Shown: in pieces, positions 39,618 through 48,192 of the stretch
How positions within the stretch are numbered: position 1 is the stretch's first letter
Layout of the letters: each line of letters begins with the position of its first letter
Source: Pediococcus argentinicus
GTDB lineage: Bacteria; Bacillota; Bacilli; Lactobacillales; Lactobacillaceae
Assembly (NCBI RefSeq): GCF_001437605.1
Contig: NZ_JQCQ01000001.1
Location: forward strand, 8,095-72,094
Direction of reading: 5' to 3'
DNA: 64,000 nt
Notes under the pieces: model-generated
Databases searched by the model: none
The model's input: the letters and a program-made list of their open reading frames with translations, nothing else
Told to the model about the DNA's origin: nothing
Made by a program: the position numbers and the translations under genes

Positions 39618-40433
39618 TTATTGTGGATCGTCCTCAAGACTTTCCATAATGATTGTTGCTGTTTCTTCAATTGACTTGTTTGCAGTATTGATTACTAAAC
39701 AGCCAACTTTTTTAAATAGATCATCCGCAAATTTAAGTTCTGTTTTGATGCTATCAGAATTAGAGTAACTTGAATCTGGATTTAACCCGTATGAAATCAT
39801 ACGTTGGCGACGAATTCCATTCAAAACTTCGGTTGTAGTTGTTAACCCAAAGATTTTGTTGTGGTCAACCTTCCAAATTTCATCTGGAATCGAAGCTTGG
39901 GGTACTAGTGGTAAATTTGCCACCTTATAGCCCTTGTTTGCTAAGTATAGTGATAGAGGAGTCTTTGATGTTCGTGATACACCTAAGAGCACAATGTCGG
40001 CTTTTAAGAACCCAGCAGGATCCTTACCATCATCATAGGTAACTGCAAATTCCATTGCAGCAATTTTATCAAAGTAGTTGTCGTTTAGTGAATGACGACG
40101 TCCAGGTTTGTTAGCTGGCTCTAAACCAGTTGCATTTTCGAAAATATTTAATGCAGGTGTTAAGATATCATAGTACTGAATTTCATTTTTCTTACAAATT
40201 TGAGCTGCAAATTGGTTCAATTCGCTATTAACAAAAGTGGAGAAAACAAGCGCATGTTCACGGTGAGCCTTTTTCAAAATTCCATCTAACAACGATTGAG
40301 TTTGAGTGAATGGATATTTTGAGAAGTGGAGGGTTGCGTCTGGGAATTGTGCAGCGGCGGCACGAGCAACTTGATCGCCAGTATCACCAACTGAATCTGA
40401 GATAATAAACACTTTGTATTCTTGATCGGCCAT
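39618..40433 (-). CDS. Pyruvate, phosphate dikinase regulatory protein (DUF299 family)
   Basis: Bifunctional kinase/phosphorylase family of 271 aa that phosphorylates (with ADP) and dephosphorylates a Thr of PPDK or PEP synthase. FIISDSVGDTGDQVARAA at the N-terminus and the P-loop GVSRTSKTPLSLYLA (about 150-164) are diagnostic, as is RRQRMISYG near the end. No PPDK gene is in the window, so the partner cannot be confirmed. The B. subtilis homologue (yqfL) also lies near dnaG-rpoD. Ribosome site AGGTAATT is 5' of the ATG on the minus strand. Confidence 0.9.
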   Translation of the reverse strand: MADQEYKVFIISDSVGDTGDQVARAAAAQFPDATLHFSKYPFTQTQSLLDGILKKAHREHALVFSTFVNSELNQFAAQICKKNEIQYYDILTPALNIFENATGLEPANKPGRRHSLNDNYFDKIAAMEFAVTYDDGKDPAGFLKADIVLLGVSRTSKTPLSLYLANKGYKVANLPLVPQASIPDEIWKVDHNKIFGLTTTTEVLNGIRRQRMISYGLNPDSSYSNSDSIKTELKFADDLFKKVGCLVINTANKSIEETATIIMESLEDDPQ

Positions 40434-40545
40434 AATAATTACCTCTATCTTTCTTTATATACATTGAGTTTAGCATAAATATCGTTCTTGTGAAAACGGT
40501 TTCTAAAATTACTAAGTGTTTATTTTAATTTTTAGATATTTATTA

Positions 40546-40574
40546 TTGACGGTACAATCTGGATTAGATATAAT
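40546..40574 (+). promoter_or_regulatory. Strong sigma-A promoter of rpsU
   Basis: TTGACG (40546-40551), exactly 17 bp, TATAAT (40569-40574): the best promoter in the window, fitting a ribosomal protein gene. Confidence 0.88.
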
Positions 40575-40635
40575 GGTTTAGAACATCAGTACCAAGTACA
40601 ATGTGATATTAAAGCTCGGAGGGAGGGAATTAAAT

Positions 40636-40821
40636 ATGTCAAAAACAGTCGTTCGTAAAAACGAGTCACTTGATGACGCTCTTCGGCGCTTTAAACGTAC
40701 CGTTTCTAAGTCAGGTACTTTACAAGAATACCGTAAACGGGAATTTTACGAAAAACCAAGTGTAAAACGTAAGTTAAAGTCAGAAGCAGCTCGCAAGCGT
40801 AAAAACAAGCGTCGCTTCTAA
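40636..40821 (+). CDS. rpsU: 30S ribosomal protein S21
   Basis: Small basic ribosomal protein of 61 aa. [46 protein letters not shown] and a Lys/Arg-rich end are full family matches. The ATG at 40636 follows GGAGGGA; an 11-codon upstream extension would start inside the ribosome-site region and is not family-like. It is the first gene of the dispersed macromolecular-synthesis region and is followed by a terminator. Confidence 0.97.
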   Translation: MSKTVVRKNESLDDALRRFKRTVSKSGTLQEYRKREFYEKPSVKRKLKSEAARKRKNKRRF

Positions 40822-40831
40822 TTAAAAAGAT

Positions 40832-40858
40832 CGCTCCTGAATTTCAGGGGCTTTTTTT
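40832..40858 (+). terminator. Terminator between rpsU and yqeY
   Basis: GCTCCTGA-ATT-TCAGGGGC followed by TTTTTTT. It would leave a short abundant rpsU message, with yqeY and downstream genes made by read-through. Confidence 0.88.
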
Positions 40859-40884
40859 GTATTCAAAAATGGAGGATTTTTAAA

Positions 40885-41328
40885 ATGAATGTACAAGATC
40901 AAATCGTTGCAGATATGAAGACAGCTATGAAGGCTCATGATAAACTTACATTAAATGTAGTTCGTATGATTAAGGCTGATTTAATGAATGAAAAAGTTAA
41001 AGTGGGTCATGATTTAACTGATGAAGAAGTAAATACTGTTGTTTTACGTGCCAACAAACAACGTAAAGAGTCACTCGAAGAATTCAAAAAGGGTAACCGT
41101 GATGATTTAGTTCAAGAAACGGAAGCTGAATTAAAGGTTGTTGCAAAGTACATGCCACAACAACTAAGTGATGATGAAGTAAAACAAATTGTAAGTGATA
41201 CAATTAAAGAGGTAGGGGCAACTTCCAAAGCTGACTTTGGAAAAGTTATGGGAGCCCTTATGCCTAAAATTAAAGGAAAAGCTGATGGTGGTAAAGTTAA
41301 TCAGCTTGTAAAAGAAAACTTAAGCTAG
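40885..41328 (+). CDS. yqeY: YqeY/GatB-like domain protein
   Basis: A 147-aa helical protein of the YqeY family, related to the tRNA-binding tail of GatB; its cellular role is not established. NVQDQIVADMKTAMKAHDKLTLNVVRMIKADLMNEKV and the YMPQQLSDDEVKQIV and DFGKVMGALMPKIKGKADG segments are characteristic. It is found right after rpsU in many Firmicutes. SD GGAGGA precedes the ATG. Confidence 0.94.
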   Translation: MNVQDQIVADMKTAMKAHDKLTLNVVRMIKADLMNEKVKVGHDLTDEEVNTVVLRANKQRKESLEEFKKGNRDDLVQETEAELKVVAKYMPQQLSDDEVKQIVSDTIKEVGATSKADFGKVMGALMPKIKGKADGGKVNQLVKENLS

Positions 41329-41339
41329 GAGCGACTTAA

Positions 41340-42302
41340 TTGGCAGAAAATACTTTTGAAAGACAAATTATTCTATCTAACTCTAGTTTAGAAATTTCAC
41401 TACTAGGAAATCAGGAGAAATTTGTTCCGATTCTTGAAGAGGGTATGGATGTTAAGATCTTACCTTTCGGTGAAAAGATTACTGTGCAAGGTGAAAAAGA
41501 TAACGTCGATAAGACTATTAGTATTTTGCGTGCACTTTTGGAACTAGTTAAAAAGGGTATTCAACTTAATAGTCCAGATTTTGTTAGTGCTATGAAGATG
41601 GCTAATAAGGGCACTCTTAAGTATTTGTCAGATTTATATTCTGAAGAATTGATTCGAGATAACAAAGGTAAACCGGTTCGAATTAAGAACTTTGGTCAAC
41701 GTCAATATGTTCAATCAGTTAAAGATAATGATTTGACTTTTGGAATTGGACCAGCCGGTACTGGTAAGACATACTTGGCTGTGGTTATGGCAATTTCGGC
41801 TTTGAAGAAGGGTGAAGTTGATCGAATTATTTTAACTCGTCCAGCTGTCGAAGCTGGTGAAAGTCTTGGATTTCTTCCAGGTGATTTAAAAGAAAAGGTT
41901 GATCCATATTTGCGACCTGTTTATGATGCTTTGTATCAAATTATCGGAGCAGAACATACAGCCCGGTTACTTGACCGTGAAGTGATTGAAATCGCTCCTT
42001 TAGCATATATGCGTGGACGTACATTGGACAACGCTTTTGTTATTCTAGATGAAGCTCAAAATACAACCAGTCCCCAAATGAAAATGTTCTTAACCCGTTT
42101 GGGATTTGGATCTAAAATGATTGTTAATGGTGATATTACGCAGATCGATTTACCTAAGGGTGTTCGTAGTGGTTTAGCCGAAGCTCAACAAATCTTAAAA
42201 GATATAAATAAAATTGCTTTTGTTCAATTTAGTGCAGATGATGTTGTTCGTCATCCCGTTGTTGCTAAAATTGTTCAGGCATATGATGGAGAAAGTAAGT
42301 AA
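41340..42302 (+). CDS. phoH: PhoH-like ATPase
   Basis: Cytoplasmic ATPase of 320 aa. Walker A is GPAGTGKTYLAVVMA (near 139-153) and Walker B is FVILDEAQNTT. An N-terminal KH-like domain (about 20-75) precedes the ATPase. The pairing with ybeY, which overlaps by 1 bp (TAATG), suggests a link to rRNA processing. TTG start at 41340 with AGGAGCG. Confidence 0.95.
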   Translation: MAENTFERQIILSNSSLEISLLGNQEKFVPILEEGMDVKILPFGEKITVQGEKDNVDKTISILRALLELVKKGIQLNSPDFVSAMKMANKGTLKYLSDLYSEELIRDNKGKPVRIKNFGQRQYVQSVKDNDLTFGIGPAGTGKTYLAVVMAISALKKGEVDRIILTRPAVEAGESLGFLPGDLKEKVDPYLRPVYDALYQIIGAEHTARLLDREVIEIAPLAYMRGRTLDNAFVILDEAQNTTSPQMKMFLTRLGFGSKMIVNGDITQIDLPKGVRSGLAEAQQILKDINKIAFVQFSADDVVRHPVVAKIVQAYDGESK

Positions 42303-42772
42303 TGGATATTCAAGTTTTTGATCATACTGAGGAAGCTTCCAAAGAACATTTAGAATTAGTTAATAATATCTTAAATTTTGCTGGAAATTATCTAAAATTA
42401 GCTGATGATACCGAATTATCGGTTACACTTATGCATAATGATGAAATTCATAAAATTAATCGTGAATATCGAAATGTTGATCGGGCAACTGATGTAATCA
42501 GTTTTGCAATAAATGATGAAGATGAAGATATAATCATGGATCCTGAAATGGCAGCAGAGATTCCCAATAATATTGGTGATTTGATGATTTCAGTTGATAA
42601 AGTAGCTGAACAAGCTGAATTTCTGGGTCATAGCTATGAACGTGAACTAGGATTTTTATGTGTTCATGGTTTCCTTCATTTGAATGGATATGATCACATG
42701 CAAAAGGCTGATCAAGAAAAGATGTTCCCCTTACAAAAGGAAATAATGCATGCTTATGGACTCGAAAGATAA
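42302..42772 (+). CDS. ybeY: Endoribonuclease YbeY
   Basis: Zinc-dependent rRNA maturation and quality-control factor of 156 aa. The metal motif HGFLHLNGYDH (H3xH5xH) lies near residues 121-131 and the RNVDRATDVISFA segment is conserved. The start overlaps the phoH stop by one base, indicating translational coupling, and its 3' end overlaps dgkA by 23 bp. Confidence 0.96.
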   Translation: MDIQVFDHTEEASKEHLELVNNILNFAGNYLKLADDTELSVTLMHNDEIHKINREYRNVDRATDVISFAINDEDEDIIMDPEMAAEIPNNIGDLMISVDKVAEQAEFLGHSYERELGFLCVHGFLHLNGYDHMQKADQEKMFPLQKEIMHAYGLER

Positions 42773-43139
42773 ACGTCAGATTTCAAAGAATCACTCTTAT
42801 ATTCAATCCTTTCAACATGCCTTGAGAGGTTTAGTTGAAGTTTTTAAGACGGAACGTAACTTTAGGTTTCATCTTTTGATTGGAATATTTGTGATGATTT
42901 TAGGAATAATATTCAAGCTTTCAGTAGTTGAATGGGCAATTATTATCGGCTGTATTGGAGCTGTATTAATTGCTGAAATTTTCAACACAGTTGCTGAGAC
43001 GCTGGTGAATTTAGCTTGTGAGGGTAAGTATCACCCTTTAGCAAAACGTGCTAAAGATCTTGCCGCTGGTGGGGTTCTAACTAGTGGAATTATTGCTGCA
43101 ATCATCGGATTAATTGTTTTTGGATCAAAAATTATTTAG
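42750..43139 (+). CDS. dgkA: Diacylglycerol/undecaprenol kinase
   Basis: Small integral membrane kinase of 129 aa with three helices. In Gram-positive bacteria this family phosphorylates undecaprenol to recycle the cell-wall lipid carrier. RGLVEVFKTERNFRFHLLIG and the catalytic AEIFNTVAETLVNLA (the usual EALNTAIE-type motif) are followed by AKRAKDLAAGGVL. ATG 42750 is preferred as AAAGGA lies 9 nt upstream; ATG 42756 would be further away. Confidence 0.94.
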   Translation: MLMDSKDKRQISKNHSYIQSFQHALRGLVEVFKTERNFRFHLLIGIFVMILGIIFKLSVVEWAIIIGCIGAVLIAEIFNTVAETLVNLACEGKYHPLAKRAKDLAAGGVLTSGIIAAIIGLIVFGSKII

Positions 43140-43153
43140 AAATGGGATAAATT

Positions 43154-44065
43154 ATGGAAGACAAAAGTGCTTTTCGTTCAGGTTTTATAGCAATTGTTGG
43201 ACGTCCAAATGTTGGTAAATCAACTTTCTTGAACTACGTGGTTGGAGAAAAGATTGCCATTATGAGTGATGTTCCACAAACAACTCGTAACAAAATCCAA
43301 GGTATTTATACAACCGACCAGGAACAAATCGTTTTTATTGATACTCCAGGTATTCATAAAGCTCACAATAAGTTAGGTGATTATATGGTTCAATCTGCCA
43401 TGTCATCATTAAATGAAGTTGATGCTGTTATGTTCATGGTTAATGCTGATCAAAGACGTGGTGCTGGAGATGATTTCATCATCAATCGTTTGAAGCAAAT
43501 TAAAGATAAGCCAATTTATTTAGTTATTAATAAGATTGATTTGATTCATCCTGATCAAGTCTTTGAAGTTGTTGAATCATACAAGGATGCTTTGGACTGG
43601 AAAGAAGTCTTTCCAATTTCCGCTACGCAGGGAAATAACGTTAATGAGCTATTAAATTCCTTGAAAGAAGAGCTACCAGAGGGACCACAATATTATCCTG
43701 AAGATCAAGTTACCGATCATCCAGAACGTTTTATTATTTCTGAATTAATTCGTGAAAAGGTACTTCAACTTACTCGTCAGGAAGTTCCACATTCTGTTGC
43801 AGTTTTGATTGAATCAATGAAGTCCGATGAAAATGATTTGGTTCATATTCAAGCTACAATTATTGTTGATCGTCCAACTCAAAAGGGGATTATCATCGGT
43901 AAAGGTGGCAAGATGTTGAAAGAAATTGGTAGTCGTGCGCGACTCGACATTGAGCATCTGTTGGGAAACCGTGTCTATCTTGAACTTTGGGTTAAAGTGT
44001 CTGAAGGATGGCGTGATAAGCAAGGCATGCTTCAGTCTTACGGTTATCGAAAGGATGACTATTAA
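43154..44065 (+). CDS. era: GTPase Era
   Basis: Ribosome-assembly GTPase of 303 aa that binds the 3' end of 16S rRNA. G1 [13 protein letters not shown]2 in [11 protein letters not shown]3 DTPGIHKA, G4 NKIDLI, then the KH domain ([23 protein letters not shown]). It lies between dgkA and recO, the standard Firmicutes order. Confidence 0.98.
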   Translation: MEDKSAFRSGFIAIVGRPNVGKSTFLNYVVGEKIAIMSDVPQTTRNKIQGIYTTDQEQIVFIDTPGIHKAHNKLGDYMVQSAMSSLNEVDAVMFMVNADQRRGAGDDFIINRLKQIKDKPIYLVINKIDLIHPDQVFEVVESYKDALDWKEVFPISATQGNNVNELLNSLKEELPEGPQYYPEDQVTDHPERFIISELIREKVLQLTRQEVPHSVAVLIESMKSDENDLVHIQATIIVDRPTQKGIIIGKGGKMLKEIGSRARLDIEHLLGNRVYLELWVKVSEGWRDKQGMLQSYGYRKDDY

Positions 44066-44068
44066 ACC

Positions 44069-44839
44069 ATGACGGTTCAAGCTAATGTTGATTTTCAGGG
44101 GATTGTGATGTTCGAACGCAATCATCGCGACAATGATTTATTAGTTAAAATTTTTACCAGAGAATTTGGTAAAAAAATGTTCTTTTTAAAAAATGCCAAG
44201 AAAGCCAACTATCAGTTGGCTTCTTCTATTTTACCGTTTAGTCATGGTACCTATACCGGACTGGTTCGAGATGATGGATTGTCCTATATTAATGCAGCTA
44301 AAAAAGTTCAACAGTTTGAGCAGATTTTTCAAATAATTGAACTAAACGCATTTGCGACACTCATTCTTAACTTGATTGATGCTGCGTTTGAGGATAATCA
44401 ACCGATTCAAGTCTGGTTTGATCAGGTACTAACCGGACTTGATCTAATCAATGGTGGTGTTGATCCCGAGGTGATTGCTGATATTGTACAGATGCAGTTG
44501 TTACCTTCGTTTGGTGTTTCACCAGTTTGGAATCAATGCGTTGAGTGCGGTCGAAGTGATTTACCTATGGACTTTTCAGATAAGTTTGATGGTATGTTAT
44601 GTTCTAATCACTTTGCATTAGATGAGCATCGCTGGCACTTATCAACTAAAGCTGCCCAGACGGTGCGTTTACTGAGTGGTGTCAATTTGAAACAGATTGG
44701 TACCATCTCTGTTTCAAATGATACGAAACAACAAATTTGGAAATTACTCGACTCAATCTATTCTAATCAAGTTGGGATTCGGCTAAAAAGTCGAAGTTTT
44801 ATTGATCAAATGAAAAAGTGGGATAAAAATTCAATTTGA
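44069..44839 (+). CDS. recO: DNA repair protein RecO
   Basis: A 256-aa protein that loads RecA with RecR onto SSB-coated DNA. An N-terminal OB fold (about 1-80, FQGIVMFERNHRDNDLLVKIFTREFG), then a helical domain and a zinc-binding segment CVECGRS-...-CSNH near residues 157-180, in which the last ligand is His rather than Cys. The ribosome site lies inside the end of era, with 3 bp between genes. The TGA stop overlaps the -35 box of the glyQS promoter. Confidence 0.95.
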   Translation: MTVQANVDFQGIVMFERNHRDNDLLVKIFTREFGKKMFFLKNAKKANYQLASSILPFSHGTYTGLVRDDGLSYINAAKKVQQFEQIFQIIELNAFATLILNLIDAAFEDNQPIQVWFDQVLTGLDLINGGVDPEVIADIVQMQLLPSFGVSPVWNQCVECGRSDLPMDFSDKFDGMLCSNHFALDEHRWHLSTKAAQTVRLLSGVNLKQIGTISVSNDTKQQIWKLLDSIYSNQVGIRLKSRSFIDQMKKWDKNSI

Positions 44840-44864
44840 CATCCTTCTGTAAAAACCTTAGTAT
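44836..44864 (+). promoter_or_regulatory. Promoter of glyQS
   Basis: TTGACA (44836-44841) overlaps the recO stop codon; TAGTAT (44859-44864) lies 17 bp downstream. Start near 44871 gives a leader covering the T-box. Confidence 0.68.
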
Positions 44865-44867
44865 TCT

Positions 44868-45071
44868 ATTTAGTTAAATATGGACTGAGAAAAAATTAAC
44901 CGGAGAAGATCCAGTCAGCGACTTTGGGATAGTGTGAGCCAAAGTGGATTTATGCGGGTGGCATTTTGGAGTCTAGATTGTTAATCAAGCTGCTAACATT
45001 TGTTAGAAGTAGGGTGGAACCGCGATTCAAATGTCGTCCCTACGTGGATTTAGTCTACGTAGGGATTTTTT
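44868..45071 (+). promoter_or_regulatory. T-box riboswitch upstream of glyQS
   Basis: The T-box AGGGTGGAACCGCG (45011-45024) and terminator TCCCTACGT / ACGTAGGGA plus TTTTTT (45037-45071) are clear. Stem I holds a GGC glycine triplet followed by A at 44960-44962, the likely specifier. The stem II/IIA region is short, as usual in glyQS leaders. Uncharged tRNA-Gly would permit read-through. Confidence 0.93.
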
Positions 45072-45094
45072 GTGTCCAAATTAGGGAGGAAAAT

Positions 45095-45994
45095 ATGAGT
45101 AAAAAGTTATCTGTTCAAGAAATTATTTTAACTCTTCAAAAGTACTGGTCAGATCAAGGTTGTATGTTAATGGAGGCTTATGATACTGAAAAGGGTGCCG
45201 GAACAATGAGTCCATACACATTCTTACGTGCCATTGGACCTGAACCATGGAATGCAGCTTACGTTGAACCATCAAGACGACCAGCTGATGGACGTTATGG
45301 TGAAAACCCTAACCGTCTCTATCAACATCATCAATTCCAAGTTGTAATGAAGCCATCTCCAGAGAATATTCAAGAATTGTATCTTGGCAGTTTACAGGCC
45401 TTAGGAATCAATCCTTTAGAACATGATATTCGATTTGTAGAAGACAACTGGGAAAATCCTTCAATGGGTTGTGCCGGTGTTGGTTGGGAAGTTTGGTTAG
45501 ACGGAATGGAAATCACTCAGTTTACTTATTTCCAACAAGTTGGTGGTTTAGAAGTTAGTCCTGTAACTAGTGAAGTTACTTATGGATTGGAACGACTATC
45601 ATCTTACATTCAAGATGTTGAATCGGTCTTTGATTTGGAATGGGGAAATGGCGTTTCATATGGCGATATCTTCAAACAGCCTGAATTTGAACATTCTAAA
45701 TACTCATTTGAAGAATCAAATCAAGAAATGTTAGAAAAGCAATTTGATAATTTTGAAAAAGAAGCTAATAAACAAATTGAAAATGGATTAGTTCATCCCG
45801 CTTATGACTATATTCTCAAATGTAGCCACACTTTTAACTTGTTAGATGCACGTGGCACAGTTTCAGTAACTGAACGTGCTGGTTATTTATCACGAATCAG
45901 AAATATGGCTCGTAAGGTTGCGCGTGCTTTCGTTGAAGAACGTGAAAAATTAGGATTCCCACTATTGAAGAATAATACTAAGGAGGCAAAATAA
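45095..45994 (+). CDS. glyQ: Glycyl-tRNA synthetase alpha subunit
   Basis: Catalytic subunit of the alpha2-beta2 GlyRS, 299 aa. [59 protein letters not shown] and [24 protein letters not shown] are diagnostic. The ATG at 45095 follows GGGAGGAAAAT. The frame is open 43 codons further up, but that stretch is the T-box and is not coding. The stop overlaps the glyS start by 1 bp. Confidence 0.97.
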   Translation: MSKKLSVQEIILTLQKYWSDQGCMLMEAYDTEKGAGTMSPYTFLRAIGPEPWNAAYVEPSRRPADGRYGENPNRLYQHHQFQVVMKPSPENIQELYLGSLQALGINPLEHDIRFVEDNWENPSMGCAGVGWEVWLDGMEITQFTYFQQVGGLEVSPVTSEVTYGLERLSSYIQDVESVFDLEWGNGVSYGDIFKQPEFEHSKYSFEESNQEMLEKQFDNFEKEANKQIENGLVHPAYDYILKCSHTFNLLDARGTVSVTERAGYLSRIRNMARKVARAFVEEREKLGFPLLKNNTKEAK

Positions 45995-48066
45995 TGACAC
46001 ATAATTATTTATTAGAGATTGGAATTGAAGAAATTCCCGCTCATATCGTTACTCCTAGTATTAACCAATTAAAAAAACGTGTGACCGACTTCTTGAAAGA
46101 CAATAAGTTAGCATTTGATTCTATCGATAGTTTTTCAACACCCCGTCGTTTAACAGTTCGGATTAATGGATTAGCAGATCAACAACCTGACGTTGAAGAA
46201 GATGCTAAGGGACCAGCCAAAAAGATTGCACTCGATGATGAAGGCAATTGGACTAAAGCTGCAATTGGATTCTCACGTGGACAAGGTGTTACTCCGGACG
46301 ATATTACTTTTAAAGAAGTAAAAGGAACAGAATACGTTTTTGTTCATAAAGAAGTAAAGGGTAAATCAGTTACTGAATTGTTACCTCAAATTAAGAGTGT
46401 AATTGAAGCAATGAATTTCCCAACGATGATGAAGTGGGCTGATTACGACTTTAAGTTTGTTCGTCCAATTCGTTGGATTGTATCTTTACTTGATAACGAA
46501 GTAATTCCATTTAGCATTTTAGATGTTAAAGCTGGAAATCAAACTGAAGGACATCGTTTCTTAGGTCATGAAGTTGAAATTAAACAGCCAGCTGACTATG
46601 AAGCAACGTTGAAAGATCAATTTGTGCTTGTAGATGCTCAAGCTCGTAAAGAACTGATTCGCTCTCAAATTCATCAGATTGCTGACGATAATAACTGGGA
46701 TGTTCAACCAAATGCAGACTTGTTGGAAGAAGTTAATAACTTAGTAGAATGGCCAACTGCCTTTTCTGGAAGTTTTAATACAAAGTACTTAGATATTCCA
46801 GAAGAAGTTTTGATTACATCTATGCGAGATCACCAACGTTTCTTTTTTGTGAGAGATCAAGCTGGTAAATTATTACCAAACTTTATTTCAGTTCGAAATG
46901 GTAATAGTGAATTTATCGATAACGTTGCTCGTGGAAATGAAAAAGTCTTAACTGCTCGTCTAGAAGATGCAGCATTCTTCTATAACGAAGATCAACAACA
47001 TCCAATTGATTATTATGTTGAAAAACTTAAGAAAGTTAGTTTTCATGATAAGATCGGTTCAATGTATGAAAAGATGAACCGAGTTCGTGTGATTGCTGAC
47101 GTATTAGCTAATTCAATTGGCTTAAGTCAGGATGAAAAACAAGATTTAAGTCGTGCGGCTTCAATCTATAAGTTTGACCTAGTTACTGGAATGGTTGGCG
47201 AATTTCCAGAACTTCAAGGTGTGATGGGTGAAAAGTATGCCTTGTTGAACGATGAAAATGCTAGTGTAGCTACAGCAATTCGTGAACACTATATGCCAAC
47301 TAGCGCAAATGGTGATTTACCTGAATCAACGGTTGGATCAGTGCTAGCATTAGCAGATAAGTTTGATAACTTATTTAGTTTCTTTGGCGCTGATATGATT
47401 CCAAGTGGTTCAAATGATCCATATGCTTTGAGGCGACAAGCATTTGGAATTGTTAGAATCTTGAAAGAACAAAACTGGCACCTTCAATTGAATGTCTTAC
47501 AAGAAGCTGTGGCTAAGCAATTAGATACTGAAAATGCTGCAGGTGGCGTAGACGTTAACAAGAATGCTAGCGAAGTTCGTCAATTTATCAGTGATCGTGT
47601 TCGTCAATGGTTGGATAACCAAAAGACTGATCATGATATTGTCGAAACAGTAGTTAATAGTAGTAATACAGATATTTTAAACATGATTACTGCTGCTCAA
47701 CTTTTGAAGGAATCAAGAACTATTGATGATAAATTCAAAGATAGTATTGAGGCTTTGACTCGTGTTCTACGAATTTCAGAAAAGAATGAAAATAAAAATG
47801 ATCTAACTGTCGATTCTAAATTATTCAATAATGACAGTGAAACAGAGTTATTTAATCACGTTAAATCAATTCAAGATGCTGATCGTGATCTTAAAAACGA
47901 TTATGAAAAGCTACTAGCACTTGAACCAGTAATTAGTAATTACTTTGACGAAACAATGGTTATGGATAAAGATGAATCTATTAAAAATAATCGTTTGAAT
48001 CAGTTGACGGTTCTGTCTAACTTAATTAAACCAATCGGTGATTTGAATCAAATGATCGTAAAATAA
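45994..48066 (+). CDS. glyS: Glycyl-tRNA synthetase beta subunit
   Basis: tRNA-binding subunit of 690 aa. LLEIGIEEIPAHIVTPSI opens the protein; FPTMMKWADYDFKFVRPIRWIVSLLD, TSMRDHQRFF and RGNEKVLTARLEDAAFFYNEDQ are typical. An HD-like domain (about 400-470) and the C-terminal anticodon-binding helical domain (about 580-680) follow. SD AAGGAGG is inside glyQ. Coupled translation by the TAATG overlap would keep subunits equal. Confidence 0.97.
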   Translation: MTHNYLLEIGIEEIPAHIVTPSINQLKKRVTDFLKDNKLAFDSIDSFSTPRRLTVRINGLADQQPDVEEDAKGPAKKIALDDEGNWTKAAIGFSRGQGVTPDDITFKEVKGTEYVFVHKEVKGKSVTELLPQIKSVIEAMNFPTMMKWADYDFKFVRPIRWIVSLLDNEVIPFSILDVKAGNQTEGHRFLGHEVEIKQPADYEATLKDQFVLVDAQARKELIRSQIHQIADDNNWDVQPNADLLEEVNNLVEWPTAFSGSFNTKYLDIPEEVLITSMRDHQRFFFVRDQAGKLLPNFISVRNGNSEFIDNVARGNEKVLTARLEDAAFFYNEDQQHPIDYYVEKLKKVSFHDKIGSMYEKMNRVRVIADVLANSIGLSQDEKQDLSRAASIYKFDLVTGMVGEFPELQGVMGEKYALLNDENASVATAIREHYMPTSANGDLPESTVGSVLALADKFDNLFSFFGADMIPSGSNDPYALRRQAFGIVRILKEQNWHLQLNVLQEAVAKQLDTENAAGGVDVNKNASEVRQFISDRVRQWLDNQKTDHDIVETVVNSSNTDILNMITAAQLLKESRTIDDKFKDSIEALTRVLRISEKNENKNDLTVDSKLFNNDSETELFNHVKSIQDADRDLKNDYEKLLALEPVISNYFDETMVMDKDESIKNNRLNQLTVLSNLIKPIGDLNQMIVK

Positions 48067-48140
48067 ATTAAAAAAAGTGCTTTTGATTACATACTTGACA
48101 AATGTGTAAGCTAAAGGTGCTTTTTGATTGTGTTTTGTAT

Positions 48141-48169
48141 TTGAATGCTGTAACATATCGTTGTATGAA
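48141..48169 (+). promoter_or_regulatory. Weak promoter candidate for dnaG-rpoD
   Basis: TTGAAT (48141-48146) and TATGAA (48164-48169) are 17 bp apart. Both boxes deviate from consensus. No better promoter is visible in the 126-bp glyS-dnaG gap, which also holds a degenerate hairpin around 48076-48124. Confidence 0.4.
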
Positions 48170-48192
48170 TTTAATAGAGGACGGTGAAGTAA

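Noticed and set aside
44966-45094. Upstream extension of the glyQ frame (43 codons)
   Set aside because: It lies inside the glyQS T-box and terminator; the normal GlyQ start is at 45095 with GGGAGGA.
48095-48100. TTGACA upstream of dnaG as a -35 box
   Set aside because: No -10 hexamer lies 16-18 bp downstream (the sequence there is GC/T-rich hairpin DNA).
48072-48130. Terminator after glyS
   Set aside because: Arms AGTGCTTTTG and TAAAGGTGCT pair only with several G-U wobbles across a long loop; too weak to list as a feature.
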